Assembly (NCBI GenBank): GCA_963576735.1
Contig: OY755173.1
Coordinates: 9,890,873-9,954,872 of the forward strand
Source: Bedellia somnulentella
Lineage: Eukaryota > Arthropoda > Insecta > Lepidoptera > Bedelliidae
Direction of reading: 5' to 3'
Length of the DNA: 64,000 bases
The notes beneath the pieces are model-generated. The model ran no database searches and was not told where the DNA came from. It saw only the letters and a list, made by a program, of their open reading frames with translations. The position numbers and the translations under genes are program-made. Below are positions 1-12,126 of the stretch, one piece after another. The stretch's first letter is position 1, and each line of letters starts with the position of its first letter.

Positions 1-383
1 GTTCGCAGGAAGGTTCAGAAATTAAGTTTGTTGTACTTTGTTATTCAAGTGCTAGCACTATGTTGAAATAATAAATAATTAATCATTGCAATCAAAAACC
101 GCATTTACAAAACGAGAGGGAACTTATTTGTTGAATTATATTGCTAATAATAAGCTAAGCTAATCCCTGGAGGATATGAATAATATTAATTATACCTTCA
201 CTGTTAAAGCTAAATAATTCCTTAGTGAGTAAGCCTACATGATCCCAAATGATCAAAAACATTAGCCTTGCTACATGTATGATCTAGGTTACTGTAGTCT
301 GCTGATACAAAAAACAAATATTCGACACATGCGTGTTTCAATCGGCTATGAAGGGTTTTGTAGTAGTAACTATAGTCAAAATC

Positions 384-700
384 AAACGTTCATGCCGTAT
401 ATCCCCGAAGGGTTGGCAGAAGTACTAATACTTCTGAACATTAAATTTCATTGTTACCTGGTGTTCAGAGTACCCACGTTTGGCTTGGACAGTGTACTCA
501 CGTGATAGGGACAGGCCTATCGCCGTTTTGTACGAATACACTGTCACATGACTAAGTACAACTCAGCCTGCGGGTTTCACTCACGATGTTTTCCATCGCC
601 GTTAACAACCATGATAAATTGACCACGCATATATCTTTAGGAAGGCCAAGTTGGTGAAGGCCCGACCCGGGATTTGAACCCTCATAAAAAATACCCACTT
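384..700 (-). repeat. SINE-A copy
   Basis: A tRNA-derived SINE in reverse orientation. Its 3' part, with the ATCCCCGAAGGG block, lies at the left. Its box-B-like GGTTCAAATCCCGGG (complement of positions ~667-680) lies at the right. It matches the copies at 7538, 30036 and 58578 along the body but is diverged, and the tRNA head is cut after box B. Confidence 0.8.
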
Positions 701-901
701 ATGAATATCTTAATTATTCATAGTGTATGTTAGGAAAAATTAAGTTTCATTTGCAGTTTTGGGTTTTGCAGTAAGGTTTAAGTTTAAGTTGAGTACTTCA
801 AAAGCCTATTTCTAGCCTACTTCTCCAAAACAATATTTCACTTGTACTTTTCAAATTTGCTAGTAATAAATAACTCATATATGGTGATAAAAAAATAATA
901 G

Positions 902-1040
902 AAGACGACCACAAAGAAAGCGTTTGGATCAAATAGAAAATGTACTAATCAAAGCAAGCGTCCGAAGTTTTTTTTATACATATGAAAAGATTTATGAATT
1001 TGAATAAAGTACCAGCGGTTTGTCAGGAAAGTAGCTATCG
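902..1040 (+). repeat. RTE-a 3'-end fragment, diverged
   Basis: It aligns by eye with the C-terminal coding end of the RTE-a copy at 22530-22690 (GACGACCAC, then AAATAGAAAATGTACT, then GCGTCCGAAG). It is old and has lost the terminal TATG repeats. Confidence 0.55.
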
Positions 1041-2233
1041 ATTGTACATTTTTACATAAACTCAAATGATTACCGTTTTTAACATATTATTGAATCATTT
1101 GAATAGGTATACTTGTTCAGATAGAGAATACGGAAATCGATAGGTATATTTGATCATCTGAAAAAGTAAATTGAAGGAAACCGATCAAATGTCTAGGCAA
1201 ATATTACGTTCGACTAAACGAAGAATCCTCAGGTCTGGAGTAATAAAGCGAGGCGGCGTGGCAAGAAATGATTTTAAATGAAATAGGCTGAAATAGAATG
1301 TCGAGTTCGTGGTTGGAGGGAGCTTCGGAGCCTCGGAGATGCAAATTAGCCGCCCGCGGTTCTGCTCCAACTCACTGATTTACTAAACATATCTTAAGAG
1401 GGTCACAGATTATCGCAAATATGATTTTAATGAGAAAGAATAAATTTTTTTTTTTAAACAATGATTCTTAGTTGGTAATTTTGTGAGGAAACCGTCATGA
1501 TTTAGTTTTTTGGAGTTGAAGTGAAGAATCGTGCGAGCTTTTGAATTGACCCAAGGAGTTGAAAAATTGCTTTCACTAGGATTTTCAAGTTTTTTTCCAA
1601 ACTGACAGCTTTTTACTATCTTTCAAATACTTATGAGATTGGATTTGAAAGAAACTTTCTCCTCTTTCTTTTTAACAGATTAAATGGATCAGTGATATTT
1701 TAAGCTTACACTACAGAGGTATATAAAAGAAATGCTTCATTAATCATATAACTCACATATTTTCTTACACTCTGAAATATCTTTAGAAAATATACTACGA
1801 ACACATTTTACAATAGAAATTATGTTGATATACAATGTTTTCTGTTTCTGACACCCACATTCACTGTGGGCGACAACTAAATTACTTTTTTTTAAGTAAA
1901 CATCTTATCATCAAAATTATCGATATGTGATAATTACTTGTGAAATATTTCTTTTAGTTTTTAATTCATTACACAGACCTGCAAATTTTAACTTTTATTT
2001 TCCCCTTTTGGATTTGAATGCTGATCTTGGGGTATTATTGGTGCGTAGATTACGAATATGTACTTGGTTTTTTTCTATCACCCTCAGTTTTTTGAAAAAT
2101 CCCTACTTTGTAAAATTGAAAAAAAACACGACTTTATTTGAGTATTTATTTTTTATTACAATTAAGAAACAATTACATGACTTTAAAACATTAAAAATAT
2201 ATTTGGGGGACAATAAAAAAATTAATAAAAATA
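1041..2233. other. AT-rich sequence without recognised feature
   Basis: No coding region, known repeat or RNA gene could be supported here. Open frames present are short and of low-complexity composition. Confidence 0.5.
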
Positions 2234-2820
2234 TCAAATACTTTTGTGGTATCTTGCTTTTTTTTCACTGAAGCTCCGATTGTGAGATTTTCGCTTGAAA
2301 TTGCGACTTGCATCATCTCGCTTTAACAGCCAACAATAGTCTGCCATCATTGTTTTATTCCACTTTCCCTGATAGCGACGTTCCATCTCCTTCAAATCCT
2401 GGTGAAATCTTTCGCCTTGCTCTTCACTTACAGCTCCCAAGTTATCAGGAAAGTAGTTCAAATGTGAATTAAGGAAATGAAGTTTAATGCTCATCGAACA
2501 TCCCATTTTTCCGTAATTTTCAATCATTTCCTCCACAATTTTTCTTCAGCATGGTTCTGAGGTTCTCTCCATACCACAGGCGATAGGAGATCAAAGGTAT
2601 TGTTCTTTCCTTTTGACCACTTTCGAAGTTCACGAACGCACGTCGTACAAACTTTATGTGGGACCCACTGTCTATCTTGATTGGCAATTGTTAGGCCAAA
2701 ATACATATTGTAAACATTACTTATGAATTCAGTAATGTTATGCTGCTGTTTTCTCAGCATAAACTGCCCACAAATGTAGCAAAAATTGTCCGGAGAGTTT
2801 AAACACTTTCGCGATGACAT
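2234..2820 (-). pseudogene. Internally deleted copy of an uncharacterised arthropod zinc-motif protein family
   Basis: Two reverse-strand frames read as one protein with its middle removed. The first (2820 to 2524, 98 codons) opens with ATG, carries a CYICG motif and a second C-x2-C (CTTC), and ends after WREPQNH. The second (2536 to 2234) carries MSIKLHFLNSH, then FHQD, RYQGKW and MMADYCW. I recognise these from a recurrent family of long arthropod/cnidarian proteins of unknown function. In that family the two halves are normally separated by roughly 200-300 residues, by memory. Here they overlap by 13 nt in different frames, so the central region is gone and the reading frame is broken. The family tends to be multicopy and transposon-like; its mobility is not proven by anything visible here. 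No TIR was found at its edges. Confidence 0.65.
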
Positions 2821-4625
2821 TTTTCAAGTGAGCGTTATGAATTGCACAGAAGTACTGATTTGTAGAAAAAATGATATTGCTATTTATACAAAAAATATAT
2901 CATCTACCTTCATTAACTCTTTTCTAACGATTTAAGTAATTTTTTATAAAAAAAAACATTAAGTCTACTAGAAACGAGGTATTTAGCAAATGACTCAAAA
3001 ATCCTATTTTTTTTTATAATAAAGGTATGTCACTTAGTTAATTAAGTTTTATTTAACTAATTTTATATTTATTAGAACTCATTAATTAGTGTCTAATGCA
3101 TTCAGTGCATTTTTTGTTTAATTCGAATCGATTTAAATAAAATATTATTTAAAAACAAGGAAGGCCTAGGTAATTTTGGAAAAATTAAACGATGCTAAAT
3201 AACTAAAAAACCTGACGTGATGGAATTTTTTAAATATTTTTCCTGTAATCAGCGCCCCAAAATCTATCCAAATCAGTCATCAAAACTGAAAGGGGAAAAC
3301 CATTGCAGACCTGTGATTATTTATACTTCTCTTTTATATAAAGTATGTCATCTGAACACGTAATTATTTCTTCGTTAACCTGAAATTTAATTTGAATTAT
3401 GCAGTATGCAAAAATATATTTTAATTAATTTGAAACCAGATCACAACTTTGATATACATTTTGTTTAACATTATGTAATATCAATTTCAGAATGAAAAGC
3501 TAATATGTTCAGTCTTGAATCTTATCGGTCAGTAAATACAACTGTAGGCAACTCCTTTCTCCTTCCTAGTTCTTTTCATGTAAATTTAACTCCATCCTAA
3601 CGTTTATATATTTGCATGATTGAAAATCCAAGACTTACGGACAATCAATTACTACAATATCAATAAGAACACATCATCAAATCGTTCTCACACATCATTA
3701 TTTTTACTAAACATCGTGGCCCTCACAATACAATCAAGGATACTACAGTAAAACCCTTATCGAAACGTCAGCCTTATGTGAAAGGTCCGTAGGGAGGGCG
3801 CGCGAGCTCAACAAGTGACGATCGATCTGAGAGCTCTTTGCGAACCTATCTAACTGTATTACACTGTGAAGCAAACTGTTAAAGTGCCTCCGTTTCAGCG
3901 AGTCATCCAGCTGTGCACAAATATTGAAGCTATAATCAATCATTCAGAGTTTATTTTCTTAACTCACCCAATAAAATTTCATTTTTTTATATACAATAAA
4001 ACATACATATATCGCCACTTTGCACAATCCTGGCAAAACTCCCTGGTTTCGTTTACATCCATCATGTTTATGTTAAGGTACAATATGCATTAGTTCTTTC
4101 GATATTGTAAGAGATTTGACTTAGAATATATACTTTTCCCAAAAAGCAGAGATGTTGGACGAACCGTCAAAGAAATTAAGGGCTTGTTATGTAACAAGTG
4201 GACGTGTGTTGACTACCTATTGGCTAAGATTTTTTGCTTTTTCTTCTTAGCCCCCATGATATCAGAAGTAGCTTAGAATTTGTTGTTAAAACTGTGTGAA
4301 CCCTTTTGTAAGGAAATAAAATATGCGGAAAAAACGTGATGAATGTTTTAATAGTTGTGGAAATTTCCATGCTAGTTACTTTCATGCCAATTTTGATGCT
4401 ATGCAGACAAATGGCAACAAGTTTGTATGACCTGTAAGTATAGACCAAATAAAAATGTTTCGGCGTACTGTTGGAAAATATTATTTATATCGTATCTATA
4501 TGGTTATCTTATCGTATGTTTACCTTATTTGGCATGAAACTAAAATCAATACCACAAGTAAAGGTCGCACCAATCTACTAGCGTATAACTAAGACTGATC
4601 AGCTAAAAAAGCTATCAATATACAT
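2821..4625. other. AT-rich sequence without recognised feature
   Basis: Mostly low-complexity AT-rich DNA. A short more GC-rich stretch at about 3760-3910 has open frames on both strands but no recognisable protein similarity. Nothing else could be supported. Confidence 0.45.
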
Positions 4626-4685
4626 ACATAGATACTCGTACATATACTCACGTCATTAGTTCCCATTGGGGTAGGCAGGGACCAT
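4626..4685 (-). repeat. RTE-a 3' terminus fragment
   Basis: The reverse complement carries CCTACCCCAATGGGAACTAA, then GACGTGAGTATATGTACG, the same end as the copies at 16770 and 49680. Only the last ~60 bp are present. Confidence 0.6.
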
Positions 4686-7092
4686 CAATCATCACTTTGT
4701 ACGATCCTGTAGTTTTAAATGTAACTTATAATAATTAAATAGGTATAATAGTTTATTAAATATTACATATTAAAAATATAATGGATTTTAATGTTTACGG
4801 GTTTGTGTTAAGCTATAATTCAACCAAATGGTAATAAGTATTGCACCAAATATTACTACATTTATATTAATACGCTCGTCATAAAAGACTATTTACTTAT
4901 AGGATTATATTAGCTGAATCGGCAAACTTTGTTTTGACATATAAAATATTTCTGGGTAATTTCTAGTCGATAAAATAAAAATAAAATGATTCCGAATGAA
5001 TCATTCGTATGAGTTTGATGGCAAACACTGCGACACGTGAATTTTATATATTAGAATAATACATAATAAAAAATATCTCAATTACAGTTCGCATATTAAT
5101 AGTCAGAATTGTACTTGTATGCAGATTTGTCAGTCTGCAGGCATGTTTTTTTATAGTTGACCCGATGGTTCACAATGGAGATTTATTGAACACGAAAATT
5201 GCTGCATTGAAAATCAAGTGGTGTTGGAATCAATAACGAGCGCTATAAATCAGCCAGGGTAAGCTGCGCCCGGGTGCGACTCCAGGAGTGCTGATCAGAA
5301 TAAATTTGGCTTTTTCCACAAAACTAAATGGTTCGTGAGAAATAAATTATTTTGAGACATGTTGACGTTTAGGCAGTTGAACAATATTGTTTTAGACAAT
5401 GCTATCTAAAACTTTTTTCTTATTATTCAGTCAGAAGTGAACACATGTATCACATGAACAAGTGTAGATATCACTATTATGGAATGAAATCGTGCTCTAT
5501 AAGCTTAGAAAATCACCACCACATCTAAGTTCAGAATCATCGGATTGAATACAATATATGCATACTTTCATGATTTGTTAAAAAAAATACCTAATATAAA
5601 ACAATTGTCTCAATTATATAAGAAACAAAACCAATTTGATATTTAAAGTCTTGTAATAAACGTATTTTTTTAATTCAAATTGTTTGGATTTGTACAAAAA
5701 CTGCCTTCCCTCTAACATTTCAACATAAGAGATTTGATTTCTTTTTATCATCGTCAATTGTGAGACAGACAAGAAAACTGAATTAAATAATAGTCCGATT
5801 TATTTAATTTAGTTTTGTTTTCTGTATCTTAACTTATCTTACTTTAAATTTGACATATCATTTTGTTGCTTATTTTACAATAATAGCAACTTCACCCATT
5901 TTAAATGTAAAAGTGCTTTGTTTGCCACAAATACGTCCACGTGAAAACATATTTAATGATTTATGTATCAATTTATTTTTATGTAAGCAGCGATTATGTG
6001 CTATGTTCTGCTTTCAAAATATCTTTCGATGTAAGTACGTATTTTATTCTAAACAATTCAAACAAAATTTTACATACGTAAAAAGCTCAGCGAGAGTTAG
6101 GGATGGAGCAGTAGCTTTTGAGGAGTTGGTATTGTTTGATATTTGTCTATCGTCAGCGGCTTTTATGTTTAGAAATGTTATATGTATTTCAAATATCATA
6201 CACTGCTAGTAATTGTCACTGGAGAAAGAGAGTTAAAACAAATGTTTTTAAATAATGTTCCATATATTCACAACATGGTTCGAAATTATACATTTTGCAG
6301 AAATAATTTTAATAGTACCTTCATTTTATCAAAAAAGGACAAGTTTTTGATATCATTTATGGTTTCTATATAACGCTTTTAATTAAATAATTCTTCTACT
6401 TACTCATACTTTACTCATAGATAGTTATTATACTAACTATTTTGATATCAATAATACTTGCAAATACTATTTCTAGAGACAAAGATGAGCTCTCGGCTAG
6501 TACGAATTCTATTTGGAATTGGAAATAAGCCTGGAGGAAACTCGTCTAATATCACCTTAACTTCCCACTTAATTTTCAGCTTTGTGTATGAAATTTTATT
6601 ATATTTACGACGATGCTTAGAGGAGTTTGACATTTAAACATAGCATTTTCGTATGCCCAATCACTGTAACATAATCTAATCATTTCAATGTTTTGAACGA
6701 ATAAATACTAGGTTCGATGCCGCTTTAGAGCAAACAGTGTTTCAGCTTTCCTTTTTCAATAATTTAAAATTTATACTACGTAATTTTTTTTTACAAATAG
6801 CCGGCTTTCTGTGATAAAACATACAGCTACTTAGAACAAGTTATTAGCAGATATTTTTATCGAGTGTCAACGTTTTGCAATGGTACAAACCGCGCCATTT
6901 GCTTTTTTCACCGACAAAAATTTACATGTTATTTTATTTTCAGCCAGTATATTTTTGGTTTAATGCATATGTCGCAGCCGGACTTGGTCCATCGGACAGG
7001 TAATTAAACGGTTGACCACATCGGTTACATTGGAAAATGTTTTGCTCCGCTCCGTTTTGGCTCTGATTTTGTACAAATATCTACAACTGAAC
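4686..7092. other. AT-rich sequence without recognised feature
   Basis: No recognisable genes or repeats. Several open frames of 60-120 codons exist (for example 5850-6209) but their composition is that of translated AT-rich noncoding DNA. The right edge is the insertion site of the Transib element. Confidence 0.4.
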
Positions 7093-7097
7093 AAACG

Positions 7098-8052
7098 CAC
7101 AGTGGGCTGAAAATTGACTCTCATAGACTTAGGGACTTTAATTTTAGAATGCCGCTTTTTTTGTTGGAAACTGCTTCTACCAACCATTTCTATGCTCTTA
7201 TATGCCAAAAAAGTTAATTTAGCGTACAAGCAAATAAGTTATTTATTTTTTTCGAAAATTTTGTATGAAGCTCATATGAAAAATCCGATTTTCTTTGGAT
7301 CTGCAAGAGTAACCGTTATATCCTCACAGGGGGTCTTAGTACTAATTATTTGTGATTTTTTGGCATAACACACATGACGGTCCCTGCTGCAGAATATTTT
7401 TTAAAAATCAAAGAAATTTTAATTTTTTTTTTCTTTTGAAGATGATTCATTTTATTCTTTAAATCAACGTACTAGGTACACACTAATTAGCTATTATTGT
7501 CTTCCTGGCTTAATTAAGTAAGGACTAGTATTCAACAACATAACATAACATAAACATAACATAAACGTTCGCGCCGAATTTCCCCGAAGGGGTTGGCAGA
7601 GGTACTAATACTTCTGAACATCACGTGACTTTGTCACCTGGTGTTCAGAGTACCCACGTTTTGCATGGACAGTGTACTCACGTGATAGGGGGCAGGCCTA
7701 TAGCCGTTTTGTACGAATACACTGTCACATGACTAAGTACAACTCAGCCATGTGGGTTTCCTCACGATGTTTTCCCTCACCGTTAACAACCATGATAAAT
7801 TAACCACACATATGTCTTTAGAAAAGACAAATTGGTGTAGGCCCGACCCAGGATTTGAACACTAGTCGTTTGCACGATAACCGAGTGTTCTACCCACTGG
7901 GCTATCACGGTTGCAACACAAATCGTCAATTATTATCTTTTTCTAAAAAATTAGAAAGTAATTAGGATTATGAGTTCCAGTAAATACTTTATCGTCATTA
8001 GGGACTTTTGTCAGGAAAACTGATAAAAAAATCGTTATTAAGGGTAATTTAG
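7098..8052 (+). repeat. Left terminal inverted repeat of the Transib element (interrupted by SINE-A)
   Basis: It pairs with the complement of 10437-10957. Identity is about 97-98% over the first ~296 bp and falls inward with indels. The inner limit is the shared GTTATTAAGGGTAA at ~8034-8048. The SINE-A at 7538-7913 is absent from the right arm. Confidence 0.85.
7538..7913 (-). repeat. SINE-A inserted in the Transib left TIR, near full length
   Basis: In reverse orientation. The tRNA head lies at the right: the complement has box A TAGCCCAGTGG and box B GTTCAAATCCT. The AACATAA/ATAACAT-type tail lies at the left. A short direct repeat CAACA lies at both edges (7533-7537 and 7914-7918). The SINE interrupts the TIR, so it inserted after the Transib element arrived. 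Confidence 0.85.
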
Positions 8053-8140
8053 AAAAATTTATTTACTAATCACCCACATTTTTAGTTTCGGAGACATATA
8101 AATAAACTTTTTTTCACTTAATTGTTGTAAAATACTTATA

Positions 8141-10236
8141 ATGGAAAGTCTACGTACGAATTTAGACTTGATTGTTATTCTAAGAGGTGAAGGTACTTCG
8201 TTTCGTCATGAAGTATTATTCAGAGCAGTGGTGGATCGCCTAGGTAATCAAATTACTGACGAAGATCGTGTAACACTAGACGAGTTTTGTCGAAGATTAA
8301 CCTGAGCTGCTTCACAAAGATGGCAGAAGTCTCATCGTATCCTTGATGAATTTAGAAAACAGTACGAAAACTGGCTCCAGGCTGATGTCGATTGGCCGAA
8401 TTGCGTGTCAAGAAATTTAGTTTTGCCACAATCAATTGAAGAAGACCAGGTATCTAGCGGACATGTGAACAGACCAGAACCGTCGACGTCGTCTACTGGT
8501 ACTATGACAAAAAGACCTAGAAAAGCATTCGAGGATCTAGGAAGCAAACAAAAGAAGAGAAGATCTGACGATTACAGGGAAAAAGAGTCAACTGAAATGG
8601 TACATTCAGCTGCCTTACTTTTGAAAGAAGACGGCCGTGAAGATATAGCATCAGTCATCCAATATATGCTGAAAAATCCAGAAGCAGCTACGAAAATTAT
8701 GGGAACTCTTAAGAAGCCAGTTAAGATTACTATCTTTACACCAGAAAAGGCGCTAGGTTTGTTCCTTTCACTAAAGCTTTCGAAATGACAATTCATCACG
8801 CTGCGAGAGACGGCAATTCGAGAAGGTGCAAAAGATGTTTACCCGTCTTATTACAAAGTGCAACAAGCAAAGGAATAATGTTATCCTTCGAAGCAATCAT
8901 TGACTGTAACGGATTCATCAGCAAGAATTACGCTTCAAGCATTACTCGACATAACAGTGAAGAGGATCCTTGAAAGTCTTCCGGAAAGTGTTCAAAATAA
9001 AGATTTGAAGCTCTTATCTAAGTATGGATTTGATGGTGCTTCCAACCAAAGCCACTACAAACAGAAAATGGGGGGCAGCAAGAGGATTCCAGTATATTCA
9101 TGACGTCCTTGGTGCCATTACTTCTGACTGCAGGAGATGAAAATATATGGACGAATCCAAAACCATGCTCAGTGATGTATTGCCGTCCCGTGCAATTTAC
9201 ATTCGTAAAGGAGAGTGAAGAAGTGGTGGTCAGTCACAAAAGGCATATGGATGACAAAATTAAATCCCTTATCCCCACTGAGTGCAGCAGTAACAAGGTA
9301 ACTCATGAACTGAAGATGACAATGATTGGCGCTAAAATCTGCACGTACCTTTTTGAAGCGAAATCGAACGCAACCTGCTACCTGTGTTTATCTAAACCTA
9401 CAGAAATGAACCGCTTGGATTGTGTATCTACAAAGACTGTATCCAATAGTGCTTTGGAATTTGGATTGTCATCGTTACATGCCCGTATAAATACAATGGA
9501 ATGCTTATTGCATATAGCATACAGACTGGATTTTAAGAAGTGGACTGCAAGAGCAAATGAGCACAAGACCTTATTAGAAAATAGAAAAAAACTTATCCAA
9601 GACAAATTTAAAGATGAACTCAACCTTTTGATTGATATTGTAAAGCAAGGCTCAGGAACAACAAATGACGGGAATACAGCAAGAAGATTTTTCGAATCTC
9701 CCGACAAAACGGCAGCCATTACAGGGTTAGATGAAGAGCTTGTGAAGAGATTTGCTGTAATCCTGCAAGCAATAACATCCGGAGAGCAAATCGATGTTAT
9801 CCGGTTTAAAGAATATGCCCGCACAACAGCAGAAAAGTACGTGGAGTTATACGACTGGTACTATATGTCCTCTACCGTCCATAAGTTGCTTATACATGGT
9901 GCAGACAAAATCGCAAATAATGATGTTGTTCCAATCGGAAGTCTCTCAGAAGAAGCCTCAGAAGCCCGCAACAAAGATTTTAGGAGGTTTCAGGAACACC
10001 ATTCGCGCAAGAAGACCAGACAAGCTTCCAATGAAGATATTCTGAACAACCTTATTCTTTCGTCTGATCCTTTGATATCTGCACAAAGACCAATACTAGA
10101 CGCTAAGAAAAAACAGAATTTCTTCGCTGAAACTTTAGATTTAATTAAGTCACCAGAAGCTCAGATTGAGTTTTTAGATATGACTAATTTAGATCCTGAC
10201 TCCGAATTTGAATCAGATGAGAGCGATATTGAATGA
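8141..10236 (+). pseudogene. Transib/RAG1-like transposase, broken by stops and a frameshift
   Basis: Read from ATG 8141, one frame runs to about 9070 with in-frame stops TGA at 8303, TGA at 8786 and TAA at 8876. It then shifts by one base at the six-G run 9070-9075 and continues from before 9100 to the stop at 10236. The span corresponds to about 700 codons, a normal Transib length. Recognisable parts in order are a KRPRK-rich basic segment (~8508-8570), the FDGAS motif (Asp codon 9032) expected to hold the first catalytic Asp, a CYLC zinc pair (~9376-9387), GSGTTNDGNTARRFF (~9652-9696), HKLLIH (~9880-9897) matching the RAG1 ZnH2 pair, and SEEASEARNKDFRRF (from ~9946), whose Glu aligns by eye with the RAG1 catalytic Glu. 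Where relatives carry the second catalytic Asp (a MxDGK-type motif 16-20 residues before CxxC) this copy reads MIGAK, so that Asp seems lost. It is non-functional as it stands. An AATAAA lies downstream at about 10391. Confidence 0.88.
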
Positions 10237-10436
10237 TAGTTATTTTGTTATTGCATGTATAATAATTTTAATTTATATTTAAGTTTTAAATTGTATAATT
10301 CTATTTAGTAGATGTTAAGAAACAATGTTTTTGGAATTAGGTACATTTTTTGTATTTTTATTTATTAAATTTTCATTATTATGTGTGCCTAATAAATAAA
10401 TTTCAATTGCAATTTACTATTATTACCATTATAATA

Positions 10437-10957
10437 TAATTTACCCTTAATAACTAGCTGGGCAGGTAAAAGTCCCTTTAGATTTCACTGAAACTCACAA
10501 ACTTTTAGAATAGGATGATTATCTTGTTGAAAACTAGTCCAAACTTAGGCCAGGAAGATAAAAGTAGTTCATTAGTATGTAGTATGTTGATTTATAGAAT
10601 AAAATAAATCATTTTAAAAATAAAAATTAATATTAAAATTTATTTGATTTTAAAAAAAAAATCTGCAGCAGGGACCGTCATGTGTGGTATGCCAAAAAAT
10701 CACAAATAATTAGTACTAAGACCCCCTGTGAGGATATAACGGTTACTCTTGCAGATCCAAAGAAAATCGGATTTTTCATATGAGCTTCATACAAAATTTT
10801 CGAAAAAAATAAATAACTTATTCGCTTGTACGCTAAATTAACTTTTTTGGCATATTAGAGCATGGAAATGGTTGGTAGAAGCAGTTTACAACAAAAAAAG
10901 CGGCATTCTAAAATTAAAGTCCCTAAATCTATGAAAGTCAATTTTCAGCCCACTGTG
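10437..10957 (-). repeat. Right terminal inverted repeat of the Transib element
   Basis: Complementary to 7098-8052 with the SINE removed. It is about 521 bp and ends CCCACTGTG immediately before the AAACG duplication. Confidence 0.85.
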
Positions 10958-10962
10958 AAACG

Positions 10963-11509
10963 CCACAAATTTCCAAAGTAGAAAATGTTGTCAAAAGCAA
11001 AAAAAAAACTTATTATCACCACGTCGGCACCAACATCCAACAGCGTATTAACAATCAGCCAAATGGTTTTATTCAACATTTTTTTTAACTTCATTGCTGA
11101 CTGAAATAACGACAACTGATTAGGAGTTGGCGTTTAGATATGGGGCTAACAACTTAATTACATGGCGCATTTAAAGAAATAGCTGCGATTTTTTTTTCCA
11201 AATTGTGATTTCTGTGTTAAACTTCATATCGAATAAAAAATTGAACACTACTATATTATACAAAAAATAATAATTGATAACGATTCTTCTTCCATATAAT
11301 CAATTAGCAACTATAAGAAATACTGATAAAGCAGCACCAACATCTTTTGAGCGCAATGGAAATATCGTAGCCTAACTAGCAGAACATGTCTTTTTTCGTA
11401 CATGAAGCCGCTGCTCAATGATTAAAAAGACTAAATCGCTGCTTATATTCAAAGCAAAACTTAATCACCATTCACGTTTCAAAATGTTTCTTTACCGATA
11501 GTTTGTCAT
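10963..11509. other. Sequence without recognised feature
   Basis: Between the Transib element and element P. No gene or repeat could be supported. Confidence 0.4.
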
Positions 11510-12126
11510 TATAAAATAACTTTTAACAAAAAGAAAACCGACTTCATAGCGGGAAAAACAAACGAAAATAAACAATCTAGTACTAAAAAGTACGAAATAA
11601 GGTTTTTAATTGAATATGAGTACTGTGATTAATACCTTAGCAATTTCTTTATTCCACACGCGTCAGTTCAACCTACCTAAATATTAAAATTCTCTTAAAT
11701 TAATTTGTGAGCCGGTGCCAGCCTGCGGGATGATTGACAATAATAAGTGTGTATTTCGCACTTCATACACATGTACAATATAGGATATCTTGTAGTTGTA
11801 GGGTAAATTTATTTTTGTACGTATTACCATTTAGAACGTTAGGCGATAGATATATATTGTTTAGATTGTAATAATCAGAGATAGATAGTAGGGTGAATTC
11901 ACTTTTGTTTGACTGGCACCAACTCAAAAATTAATTTAAGAGAATTTTAATATTTAGGTAGGTTGAACTGACGCGTGTGGAATAAAGAAATTGCTAAGGT
12001 ATTAATCACAGTACTCATATTCAATTAAAAACCTTATTTCGTACTTTTTAGTACTAGATTGTTTATTTTCGTTTGTTTTTCCCGCTATGAAGTCGGTTTT
12101 CTTTTTGTTAAAAGTTATTTTATTTT
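11510..12126. repeat. Long palindrome inside element P
   Basis: Arms of about 200 bp. The left begins ATAAAATAACTTTTAACAAA and the right ends with its complement. They share AAACCGACTTCA, AGTACTAAAAAGTACG and CCACACGCGTCAGTTC blocks. The arms are separated by a ~200-bp unpaired centre (about 11720-11920). Copy 2 has the same fold, starting slightly further in. This suggests a fold-back unit that spread as part of the composite. Confidence 0.75.

Larger units (their letters stand above)
7098..10957 (+). mobile_element. Transib-type (RAG1-related) DNA transposon, complete ends, decayed transposase
   Basis: A 3,860-bp element. Both ends begin CACAGTGGGCTGAAAATTGA (left at 7098, right as the complement ending at 10957). 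They are flanked by the 5-bp direct repeat AAACG (7093-7097 and 10958-10962). A 5-bp duplication and a CACWRTG-type terminus are hallmarks of Transib, the superfamily related to the RAG1 recombinase. The single gene between the ends encodes a Transib/RAG1-like transposase (8141-10236), broken by stops and a frameshift. The terminal inverted repeats are very long (about 520 bp or more). The left one carries a later SINE-A insertion. The first ~296 bp of the two TIRs differ at only about 7 positions by eye, so insertion was fairly recent even though the gene is dead. With intact ends it could still be mobilised by a transposase supplied elsewhere. Confidence 0.9.

Noticed and set aside
6960..7229. 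89-codon reverse-strand gene containing KKRHSKIKVPKSM
   Set aside because: It lies across the Transib left end and TIR; the TIR part is repeated at the right end, so it is not an independent gene.
9378..9824. 148-codon reverse-strand ORF
   Set aside because: Antisense shadow of the Transib transposase.
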